A DNA stretch of 64,000 bases from Ascidia mentula (lineage: Eukaryota > Chordata > Ascidiacea > Phlebobranchia > Ascidiidae): NCBI GenBank assembly GCA_947561715.1, contig OX387201.1, positions 5,412,001 through 5,476,000 of the forward strand, in the 5' to 3' direction. Made by a program: the position numbers and the translations under genes. The notes below the pieces were generated by a model. That model was not told the origin of the DNA. It did no database searches and saw only the letters and a list, made by a program, of their open reading frames with translations. This document shows, piece by piece, positions 22,943 through 35,200 of the stretch (the first letter of the stretch is position 1; every line of letters starts with the position of its first letter).

Positions 22943-23247
22943 TTACAGTATGGGTTCAGCACCGCATGCCGAGGAGTGACACGCGCACTCTAGCGCCACC
23001 TCATACACGTACACCTTACTCGATCCGTCTGGACAGAAGAGGTCAGCTGTGCGTTTTTCTGTCTTCACCGTGCTACAGCAGGAACATTGCTTCTCGAAGG
23101 TTCCTGCCTCGGACGAGAACACTGATGCGCTGGTACACGCTCCTTCGCACATGGTCACGTTGACCTTATCAGAAGAGCGGCATCCGTCGTGTTCAAGTTC
23201 CTCAACGTAGTCGGTAACTGGTCGACACTTGCTCTCCGGAACGTTTC
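22943..23247 (-). other. C-terminal cystine-knot (CTCK) domain
   Basis: The last exon encodes about 100 residues with the complete CTCK cysteine spacing: CRPV, GCRSS, CEGAC, CSCCST, FCPDG and CACHSSAC, followed by GAEPIL and the stop. The C-x-G-A-C and C-x-CC elements are hallmarks. In VWF and mucins this domain forms disulfide-linked dimers in the endoplasmic reticulum. One N-glycosylation sequon (NVT) is present. Confidence 0.88.
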
Positions 23248-26200
23248 CTGTAGGCAATTACATTCGTTTAAAGTATGTTTCGTTTTTACATATGAACAAA
23301 CTAAGGAACCACAGGGACTTACTTGTGAGACATACAGTACAGCAACCATCAGCAGTCGTGACGATGTTTTCGGGTTCACAGAGTGGATCGAGCGGAGCAC
23401 AGGCTGGTGCACTACATTGACTGTAAACCTCGTTCGACACTGGATCGATCAAACACTCACACGTGGTACAAGAGTCGTCTGAGCGTAGTAACCAGCGTTA
23501 ATTTTTGTTGGTTAAAACAACCACCCATGTGAAAGAAATATGTGGACAAAATATGGCCAAATACACACTTTAGCACAACTGCAGCTTTTCCTCACAAGCA
23601 TACAATAAAATCGTTTCCCCCAAAAAAATTGTTGTTTTAATTTTTAATCAAGCTTAAAATTCGCACATTTAGGTAAACGAATGTTCAAAGCAAAGATAGT
23701 TTTCTCACCCGTCGCCACCCAAGTCTGTCCAGGGTGATACTGTTTGCCCTCGAAGTGACACACAGTTGGCACGCAATCGCCACAGCATTGTCCAGCCACT
23801 GGCACGTACGTGTATCCGGAACTGCAGCTCGGACACTTGAACGCGGTGCATGAGGTTTCGTATTCGCCGTCAAGGTTCGTAATTGATGAGCAAGTGCATT
23901 CAGTGCAGATGTCTTCTTGCCACGTCTCACCTAATAAAGGCCATTCAGCGCATGTTTAACCCTGACGTTTATTTTAACTTGCAAGGTAAGATTTTATGCT
24001 GGGTGCATTTGTCTGTCCCTGAATACGATCCACATTTGGTTTGCTGCTAAATGACCGTACGAATAATAGTAACCATTAGGAAAAATAATCTTCCACAACA
24101 TAATTTTAATGGCAATTTCCTGTAAAGTTAACCCAATACCAGATTCATTTAGTTTGTTTTACATAACAACCGACTCAGCTACGATTACCCGATTTCCCCA
24201 ATATGGTATTTCCACATACAATTAAGTAATAAAATCGCTGTGTAGTCTCAGTAACTAATCTACCGCATGCAAACAAGTGCGATCACACACCTGGAGCGTG
24301 GGTTTCTCCGTAGTAGACGCATTCGGTCGGTGGTTGGCATTCACGTTGCACGCAACCGCATTCATCGGTGGTATCGCACGGAGTCCATCCCTCCTTGCAG
24401 AGCTTGGGTTCCTCACAAACGTTGCACTCACAGAATGAAACCGAGCAGCACGGGTTAACGACCCTCTCGGACAGGTGGTAGTTCGATGGGCAACTGAACT
24501 CGCCCGCTTCACAGAGAGCTGCAAAAGAGTTTTTATGGTTAGCGGATGTACGGTCTCTATGCCACTGCGGCATCTTTATAATTTACAAAAACGTGAATTT
24601 CGAAATGGGAGCAGAACATATGTTTTACCCCCGCTGCACATCACTCAACTGCGCAGTTGTAATTCCAACCCTATTTAACTTCTAACAATAAATGGTAGCT
24701 TATGGCAAATCAGACCATATACGTTTGATCACGAAAGGTTTTTTGTTTAGTTGACAATGTAGTTGTATATTATTCGAATCTACAAAATATCACTTACTAT
24801 TGTCGCATTCGCAGGCGTAAGTGGGACAGCATTCTCCTGGGTTGGTCTGATACTTGCGTTCATATGATGCGCAAACAACGCTGTCTACCGGGCAACTAGC
24901 CACGTCACAAACACAGATCTGCTCGATTTCGCTTGGACAGCAATCGGGCAAGCCTGGTTCTCTGGTCTCTTTGCCGGTCGAAATGAGTCTGAAAGATTTA
25001 CAAGGCTTAAATGTAGGTGTAAGGTTATACAAACTCTACACTAAAAATATGTCATACATTATGAGGTGTAAGGATTCCTTATCTGCACAAAAATGCGCCT
25101 ATTTTGATTTTTAGCATAACAATGTATGCGGATTCTGAACGGACTCGAAACGGATCCTTTTGTTCTTTTGTTATTGTAAACAACATTTTCTGCGTATGCA
25201 AGGACTACAAAAATATTATAATTTGGTACTTGCAATGTCGTTAGCAACTCATATTTTCCCACCTGTATCCCGGAAGCGCTGAGCACTTGGTAGTCTTGGT
25301 GGCCGGACACTGGGTCACGTCACACTCGCATTCGTACACATCACAGCAGTCTCCTGGCGCACTTGTCCTGACCAGCGTAAAGCCAATCGCGCACTTGGTG
25401 AGCGCTGGCGGACATTGCTCTGGCTCGCAAGCACATTCGTACACAGGACAGCATTCGCCTGGGTTCGACACGACTGGCACTTCTCCGCCTTCGCAAGCTG
25501 GTACCTCGCAGAATGGACACGAGTCACGTGAACACACGCACTCGTACGTCACACAGCATCGACCTTCGTCGACCACGTTAAGCACGTGACCAGGTGCGTC
25601 ACACATCGGCTTCGCTGGACAAGTTTCCGGTCTGCATACACAGGTGGCAGTTGGGCAGCACTGGTCGGCTCCCACAACTTCCAATTCCTCGCCATCTTCG
25701 CAAATCTATAAACGTATACTCTGTTTTATATCAATCTTGGGTTTGGAGCTTGTTGCAATTAGACATGAGATGATTGCGAAACTACGCTGTATTAATAAAA
25801 CAGTATCTTCACTTTTAAATATCCTGTTTCAGCATGATCAATACGTCCTACTTTTGGTCCCTTTGGTACCGTGTTTTATGTACCTTTCAAGGCGATAACC
25901 ATTCAAAAACAAACAATTTGTGTGGTGATTAATATATGCGCAAACATACCGGCACTGGAGTGATGGGGCATGAGTCGGGGTTGCATTCGCAAGAGTAAGT
26001 CAAACAGCAACCGCTTGGTCCAGATGGAGTCGCTTTCCATTGTTCGCCAACTGCGCAGCGTGGTCGGATGATTGGTGGACATCTGAGTCCAGCGCAGAGC
26101 GACTGGTGGTTCTTCGGTAGGCAAATATAAGCCGGGCAACACACCGAGTCATCGTTGGCCGTTGCCAGGTTCTAGAACATCATAAATATTTTTAATTTGG

Positions 26201-29200
26201 GGGATACAAATATTTCCATACCACCAGAACAACACTTATATACTAACAGAATAAACACAACGCGACTGAAAGGTAACAGAAAAAGATACTGACCTCATCT
26301 GGTCCGCACAATGGTTCTGGTGAGCACAAGACCTGTGATTGAACGATGGTGGAATCTGGTTGACAGGTAGCAACAATGCAGGCATCGCTAGCGTACTGCC
26401 ACTGTTCCCCTGCCTTGCGCCCGTATCCGCTTTCGTCGGCACACACAGGGCAAGCCATCGTTTCAATACATTTGCCGTCCAAGAGGACCTGATTGAACAA
26501 AAATGGTGTGTTAATTTATTTTCATAACAAAATTTACACGTCAGTCAACCTGTAACTCTTTGGGGTCATTTAAAAACCAAACAATACAATCATACAATAT
26601 AAAAGTTTACCTTTCCATCTGAGCAGAAGCATCCCTCGTTGATGTACTGAACGCTCTCGGCGTCAAATGTTTTGAAGTTGTCGCACGTTTTGGTGACAGA
26701 AGGTCCGCATCCACTGAACAGAGTGTCGGCAACGGTACAACCAGTGTATGGACAGAAGTTGTCCGTTCGCCATTCCACGCATTTGCCCAGGCGAGCAGCG
26801 GCGCTGACGTAGGCGGAGAACACCGAGCAACCAGGCCAGTCGGCACCGAGCGGCGTTCCCTCCTTGAGGACAGGCAAGCCAGCTATAACTTGCACGCACG
26901 TGTCAACGTACTCTGCCGGATCCACAACTGAAGCCAAATCAGCAAAGACGCTGTTCTTGAAGAAACTCTCGCAAGATGAACGCACAAGCGAGGATCCGCC
27001 TCCGACAATAACGCCAGTGTCGGGAAGAGCATCAGTGAGACAAGATGGCAAAGCACTACCAGATCCTCCAGACGCGCCGGCCGCCCCAAGGGCAGTTGAA
27101 CCGCTGTTGTCTGCCAGCCAGTGGTTGAAGAACAACGCAAGTTCGTCATTAGCAGTTGAAGAACCAGCAGAAACGGAAGCCACAGCGTAACTTCCCACCC
27201 AGAGGTCGTTGCGAATGTCTCCGTCAGCAAGGCCGCACAGACCTTCCGTTTTGCCTGAGAACCTGGCTGGTACGTGGACAGACCAGGTGTCTGAGACAGT
27301 ATCGAAGACAACCTTGACTCCAACACTTCGAATGGTCACGGTCACAACCGATCCGACTTCTTCCACCGTGAAGCTGGCTGAAGCGTCCAAGTTGACCTGG
27401 ACAAAGAAAATTACCCAAATTTATTTTCCATGCAAAACAAATATATCAAGATTCTTTGCAAAAATGAGCATTTTTAATGTCGTAACAACTGAGAGAAAAG
27501 AGCGATTTCAAACTCTTTGTTCATTGAAAACAACTCATATCGTACATCGCTGTGCGACTAACAAACGCACACATTCTCTTGTTTTTCTACCGAAAGCAAA
27601 GGTCAAGCCCCACCTGGCCATCCTTGTTGATGCGCATCACATCAGATGATAGAGTATCTGTGATCACCAAGGCCTTGGTACAAATCGAGCCTGCACAATA
27701 ACCGCGCTCGACAGAAACGTCGAAGTCAAGGCCGAATGAATCCCTTGCCAGCACGTGCGAGCATGGACATGATCTCGCGTAACTGTAGCCGTCGAAGGTG
27801 TGGATTCTGCTGCTTCCAGCGTATCCGCGACACACGACTGGAGAAAATATGATTTGCTTGTTTAATTACGCGATAAGGGTGAAACCTGCAAATGCATTTT
27901 GCTTTGTGGAAATGAACAAAGGCTGGTGGTTATAATCAACTACTTCCCACATATTATTTATATATTTTTGTAAACATGTATACATTATGAGGTTTTCAGG
28001 CTTGGCAGCCCAGGCAATGCAGCCTAGCTGGATCAGCCAAGCCTGAAAACCTCATGATCGCGATACGATAGCTGTGATCGCCAAGCAAGGACCTGCGCAG
28101 TGGGGCGATCCTGCCTATCATGCTATTGCATGTAATATTACTGCGTCATGTATACATTATTTTGTTTTTGAAGGATACAAGTATTTAACAAAGTACATTA
28201 AAATTTTTGGTTTTACAATGAAACCGCATCTCTAGGTAACAAGCTCCACCATTTAAACAACAAAAGCATTAGAGAACATGATGTCTTACAATCGCAAACG
28301 TAGCTCGGACAACATCCCTTCACGTCCATTACAAGTGTGGGCTCGACGCCACTCGCGCATACTGGTTTCACATGTTCTTCACATGACAGTGCCTTGCACA
28401 TCACGTTTCGGTCGCTCACACAAGTGCAAGTCTGGCAAGCGTCGGTTGACAGTTCCCAACTAGCCTGCACGTCATGGAAGGTACCGCAGTCATCCACGCA
28501 TCCAATGCCTGCTCAACAAAAATTATGTTCCCAAATTTGATAGTTCCCAAATTATGCATCATGTGAAACCTTATTATTAACAGAAATAAAATTCATTTGC
28601 GACAAAGTATTTTAAGCTTCATAAAACAAAAAATGGAATATCGGAAATCTTTTTAATATCAGTTAGTTCTTGAGATTTTTTTCCCCGAAAATTTAATAAC
28701 ACCTCAATCAAGTACTTGATCAAGTACGTAATTTGTTTGGTAAAAAATCGTTTAGTTAGGTAAAGGTTAACTTAATCACAATATTGGCGAACAACTGCGA
28801 ACCGAAATTCCACGAGTCTGATTTACACTTACGTTCACATCTGTAAAGACCGCAACATTCGGTGTCATCGTTGAGTCGCTCTCTTCTCTCATTGGACAAG
28901 CAGATAGGAGCTGGGGGACAAGTGTCCGGTCGACAAACTGTACAAAAATGGTAGAAATGAAGCGGATTTATATGAAATAAATGTACATTTGCTTTCCGAA
29001 CTTTTGGTCAATTATATACGACAGGCATGTCCAGAATTAAATTTTTGCCGTAACATTAGAAAAGTCGATCACAAAGACAGGAGAAAAGGGATAAAAATAA
29101 CGATATTTTGCTTACCACACTCGTAGATAGGACAACAGTCGGTGGGATTGATAACGACGGCAGTGTAGTGGTCTTCACAGGTTGGTATTACTGAATCACA

Positions 29201-32200
29201 TAGCGAGCTGTCGCACACTAAACGAAAAATTCACCCATAAGCATTTAAACAGCACTTCGAGTTTTATCCAAAATTCCAGTACAAAACCGCGTGCCCTAAG
29301 AGTCAATAATGGCACATTTGCATTTATAATTGATTCCCTGCAAAACGTTGGTAGTAGGTATGGATAAACCCGCCTGAGAACTTACCGCATTCGTATTCTT
29401 CACAGCATCCGCTCTTCTTGGAAACTAGTACGTAACCCGCATCACAAACCGGTTGTGCCACCGCTGGACAAACTGCTGGATCACACACAACACCATCCGC
29501 ACTGCATACGCATTCCTTGCAGCTGTCAATGGGATCTGTCCAACTATCACCAATCTAAACACAGCACAAATGATACAGTGAACATAGGTGTTTGAACACA
29601 CCATCAGAAAACCAACAACCGGTCTAGTTAAGTTTAGTTGGTAGTTAAATGTGAGTGCGTTTGCTTTTATGTTACATCACATTCTTTGTGCTGTTTCTGT
29701 GCAATTAACTGTTTTTCAAAAACAGCAACTGAAGTGCTTACGTTATGAGGCACGCCGGCAGCATCTTTACAGCTCGTGTCGTCGAAAACACACACAGGGC
29801 AACAGTCATAGGGGTTGACAAGTTCGAGTTTTTGTCCCGCCGGGCAAGAGCTAATCTCACAGGTCTCTGGGACACATTGTGCCTTGCCGCCCATACAAAT
29901 ACAGTTCGTGCATCCACCATCCTCTTTCCAAACGGCTCCGGTCTGCAATCACAACAAATCCTAATTTAAATTACGCAGTCGCTGGCAGGCATAACAGACA
30001 AATACCAAAGGCGGTACTGGTCGAAACTTAATACACGTTTATGTGACAAACACGACTAAAATTCAGAACTCATTGAAGTTGATGAATTACGTTTTTTGAA
30101 CATTTGTACTCGGCTGATACCAATAAAGAACTTACCGCTCTTCGGACCGAATCTCTGTAGCAGGGACAGTCGCTAGTGTAGACGCACGTCGTACCATCGC
30201 AAACTTGTTCTGCTGGACACACTCCGCATGTAGAAGCATCCACAACGCCTGGGCATGATCCATCCATGTAACCGGACTCGGCCGAAGCCAGAGCCTTAGC
30301 GTAAGATTCGGAGAGGGCACTATAACGGCCAGCTGCGTAAGCGTCGTAGTCGGATGCAAGAGCGAGCCCGGACTTTGCAGCAGCGTCGGCCCCGATTTCA
30401 ACGCCACCGGCCGTGAACGACACCAACAACTCTGAGTTCTTTGAGTCAGAGGTATCGCTGACAACAGATGACCCGCCATTGTTTGCTGAGGCGCCGGCCG
30501 CCGAGGCAGCATTGTTGTTGGAAGATTGCGCAACGGCAGAAGTTTTGCCACTGCCATCTGATGACGACGTGGAGAAGAACAAATTGGGCGGCAGTAGAGA
30601 GCTACTTGCGCCAGAAACTCCAGTACCATATGCCATATTGATGCATTTTGAGACCAAGCAACATGCCTGTTTATCAACAGGGGTCTTGACGGAATCCGCA
30701 GGGCACTTGATATCATCAGAGGTCATACATTTGGAGGGATTGCAAGCACATTCGTATGATCCGCAACAATCGCCATCGTCTTCAGGGAGGAATAATATAT
30801 CCTCGAAGTAATCGCAAACAGGAGCAGTAGTATCACATGACGAAATATCGCAGTTCTCGTCAACAACACGATAACTTAAACAACAGTCGTCTGTCTTTTC
30901 ACTAACAACCTTCTTTCCAATTTCCGCGATTGGATATGCATCACATACCCGGTCAGAACAACTAAAACAAACAAAAAGATGAAGGATAAAACGTAGGAAA
31001 TAAATTAAAATACAAACGAATAACGAAAACAAAACACTAACCTGACTGAAGAACCGCTTGAGCAGCTGCAAACAATGCAAGAATCGCCATATTTGTACCA
31101 CGTCTCACCATAACAGCGACTGACACCAAATTCATCAATACAATCCGGGGAATCTAAATGACCATAACCAACGTCGCTGCCTTGAGCGTTCGCTGCCAGT
31201 GCCTTTCCGAGAGCCGCGTTGTCGGCCTTGTTCGCAAGTTGCACGTCGCTGCCCGAGCTGTCATCGTCGCCAGTCACCATTTCGAAGGTTGAACCTCCAA
31301 GCACGATGCCGGACTTGGCCGCTCCGTAAGCGTCGCCGCCATATTGGCCGCCGTACTCTCCTGGATAGTATCCGTGGCCCGCTGTACCGAGACCTGCCGC
31401 GCCAGCACCGATCAGAGTGTCGCCGGCGGTGAAGATCGCCTTGCTGCCCTTGCCGCCCTTCTTGCCGCCGTCCACAAAGACGCCGCTGTCCTGAGCACCG
31501 TACGCCGCACCGAGGCCAGCTGCCAGGTTTTCGCCGAACTGGTCAGCCTTGACAGTGCCGTCGTGGCCTTCATCTCCGTAATCCTCGATCATGAACGAGT
31601 GTCCGCCAACAATGATGTCGGAAGCGGCGGCACCCATCGCCTTGCCGTGTCCGCGGAATTTGCCTGGACCTCCGTAGGGGCCATAGCCGTGACCAGCGCC
31701 AGCGAGAGCACCCGCTCCAATCACCGTGTCGCCCATGGCGTGCACGAACTTGCTAAAGTCCGCGCCGCTGTCCTTGCCTCCGACGAACACGTCGCTGCCT
31801 TGAGCGTTCGCTGCCAGTGCCTTTCCGAGAGCCGCGTTGTCGGCCTTGTTCGCAAGTTGCACGTCGCTGCCCGAGCTGTCATCGTCGCCAGTCACCATTT
31901 CGAAGGTTGAACCTCCAAGCACGATGCCGGACTTGGCCGCTCCGTAAGCGTCGCCGCCATATTGGCCGCCGTACTCTCCTGGATAGTATCCGTGGCCCGC
32001 TGTACCGAGACCTGCCGCGCCAGCACCGATCAGAGTGTCGCCGGCGGTGAAGATCGCCTTGCTGCCCTTTCCGCCCTTCTTGCCGCCGTCCACAAAGACG
32101 CCGCTGTCCTGAGCACCGTACGCCGCACCGAGGCCAGCTGCCAGGTTTTCGCCGAACTGGTCAGCCTTGACAGTGCCGTCGTGGCCTTCATCTCCGTAAT

Positions 32201-35200
32201 CCTCGATCATGAACGAGTGTCCGCCAACAATGATGTCGGAAGCGGCGGCACCCATCGCCTTGCCGTGTCCGCGGAATTTGCCTGGACCTCCGTAGGGGCC
32301 ATAGCCGTGACCAGCGCCAGCGAGAGCACCCGCTCCAATCACCGTGTCGCCCATGGCGTGCACGAACTTGCTAAAGTCCGCGCCGCTGTCCTTGCCTCCG
32401 ACGAACACGTCGCTGCCTTGAGCGTTCGCTGCCAGTGCCTTTCCGAGAGCCGCGTTGTCGGCCTTGTTCGCAAGTTGCACGTCGCTGCCCGAGCTGTCAT
32501 CGTCGCCAGTCACCATTTCGAAGGTTGAACCTCCAAGCACGATGCCGGACTTGGCCGCTCCGTAAGCGTCGCCGCCATATTGGCCGCCGTACTCTCCTGG
32601 ATAGTATCCGTGGCCCGCTGTACCGAGACCTGCCGCGCCAGCACCGATCAGAGTGTCGCCGGCGGTGAAGATCGCCTTGCTGCCCTTTCCGCCCTTCTTG
32701 CCGCCGTCCACAAAGACGCCGCTGTCCTGAGCACCGTACGCCGCACCGAGGCCAGCTGCCAGGTTTTCGCCGAACTGGTCAGCCTTGACAGTGCCGTCGT
32801 GGCCTTCATCTCCGTAATCCTCGATCATGAACGAGTGTCCGCCAACAATGATGTCGGAAGCGGCGGCACCCATCGCCTTGCCGTGTCCGCGGAATTTGCC
32901 TGGACCTCCGTAGGGGCCATAGCCGTGACCAGCGCCAGCGAGAGCACCCGCTCCAATCACCGTGTCGCCCATGGCGTGCACGAACTTGCTAAAGTCCGCG
33001 CCGCTGTCCTTGCCTCCGACGAACACGTCGCTGCCTTGAGCGTTCGCTGCCAGTGCCTTTCCGAGAGCCGCGTTGTCGGCCTTGTTCGCAAGTTGCACGT
33101 CGCTGCCCGAGCTGTCATCGTCGCCAGTCACCATTTCGAAGGTTGAACCTCCAAGCACGATGCCGGACTTGGCCGCTCCGTAAGCGTCGCCGCCATATTG
33201 GCCGCCGTACTCTCCTGGATAGTATCCGTGGCCCGCTGTACCGAGACCTGCCGCGCCAGCACCGATCAGAGTGTCGCCGGCGGTGAAGATCGCCTTGCTG
33301 CCCTTTCCGCCCTTCTTGCCGCCGTCCACAAAGACGCCGCTGTCCTGAGCACCGTACGCCGCACCGAGGCCAGCTGCCAGGTTTTCGCCGAACTGGTCAG
33401 CCTTGACAGTGCCGTCGTGGCCTTCATCTCCGTAATCCTCGATCATGAACGAGTGTCCGCCAACAATGATGTCGGAAGCGGCGGCACCCATCGCCTTGCC
33501 GTGTCCGCGGAATTTGCCTGGACCTCCGTAGGGGCCATAGCCGTGACCAGCGCCAGCGAGAGCACCCGCTCCAATCACCGTGTCGCCCATGGCGTGCACG
33601 AACTTGCTAAAGTCCGCGCCGCTGTCCTTGCCTCCGACGAACACGTCGCTGCCTTGAGCGTTCGCTGCCAGTGCCTTTCCGAGAGCCGCGTTGTCGGCCT
33701 TGTTCGCAAGTTGCACGTCGCTGCCCGAGCTGTCATCGTCGCCAGTCACCATTTCGAAGGTTGAACCTCCAAGCACGATGCCGGACTTGGCCGCTCCGTA
33801 AGCGTCGCCGCCATATTGGCCGCCGTACTCTCCTGGATAGTATGCGTGGCCCGCTGTACCGAGACCTGCCGCGCCAGCACCGATCAGAGTGTCGCCGGCG
33901 GTGAAGATCGCCTTGCTGCCCTTTCCGCCCTTCTTGCCGCCGTCCACAAAGACGCCGCTGTCCTGAGCACCGTACGCCGCACCGAGGCCAGCTGCCAGGT
34001 TTTCGCCGAACTGGTCAGCCTTGACAGTGCCGTCGTGGCCTTCATCTCCGTAATCCTCGATCATGAACGAGTGTCCGCCAACAATGATGTCGGAAGCGGC
34101 GGCACCCATCGCCTTGCCGTGTCCGCGGAATTTGCCTGGACCTCCGTAGGGGCCATAGCCGTGACCAGCGCCAGCGAGAGCACCCGCTCCAATCACCGTG
34201 TCGCCCATGGCGTGCACGAACTTGCTAAAGTCCGCGCCGCTGTCCTTGCCTCCGACGAACACGTCGCTGCCTTGAGCGTTCGCTGCCAGTGCCTTTCCGA
34301 GAGCCGCGTTGTCGGCCTTGTTCGCAAGTTGCACGTCGCTGCCCGAGCTGTCATCGTCGCCAGTCACCATTTCGAAGGTTGAACCTCCAAGCACGATGCC
34401 GGACTTGGCCGCTCCGTAAGCGTCGCCGCCATATTGGCCGCCGTACTCTCCTGGATAGTATGCGTGGCCCGCTGTACCGAGACCTGCCGCGCCAGCACCG
34501 ATCAGAGTGTCGCCGGCGGTGAAGATCGCCTTGCTGCCCTTTCCGCCCTTCTTGCCGCCGTCCACAAAGACGCCGCTGTCCTGAGCACCGTACGCCGCAC
34601 CGAGGCCAGCTGCCAGGTTTTCGCCGAACTGGTCAGCCTTGACAGTGCCGTCGTGGCCTTCATCTCCGTAATCCTCGATCATGAACGAGTGTCCGCCAAC
34701 AATGATGTCGGAAGCGGCGGCACCCATCGCCTTGCCGTGTCCGCGGAATTTGCCTGGACCTCCGTAGGGGCCATAGCCGTGACCAGCGCCAGCGAGAGCA
34801 CCCGCTCCAATCACCGTGTCGCCCATGGCGTGCACGAACTTGCTAAAGTCCGCGCCGCTGTCCTTGCCTCCGACGAACACGTCGCTGCCTTGAGCGTTCG
34901 CTGCCAGTGCCTTTCCGAGAGCCGCGTTGTCGGCCTTGTTCGCAAGTTGCACGTCGCTGCCCGAGCTGTCATCGTCGCCAGTCACCATTTCGAAGGTTGA
35001 ACCTCCAAGCACGATGCCGGACTTGGCCGCTCCGTAAGCGTCGCCGCCATATTGGCCGCCGTACTCTCCTGGATAGTATGCGTGGCCCGCTGTACCGAGA
35101 CCTGCCGCGCCAGCACCGATCAGAGTGTCGCCGGCGGTGAAGATCGCCTTGCTGCCCTTTCCGCCCTTCTTGCCGCCGTCCACAAAGACGCCGCTGTCCT

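Noticed and set aside
28128-28136. TAATATTAC nonamer resembling a rolling-circle origin of CRESS-DNA viruses
   Set aside because: No flanking stem pairs correctly and no Rep-like frame is nearby; a chance match in AT-rich DNA.
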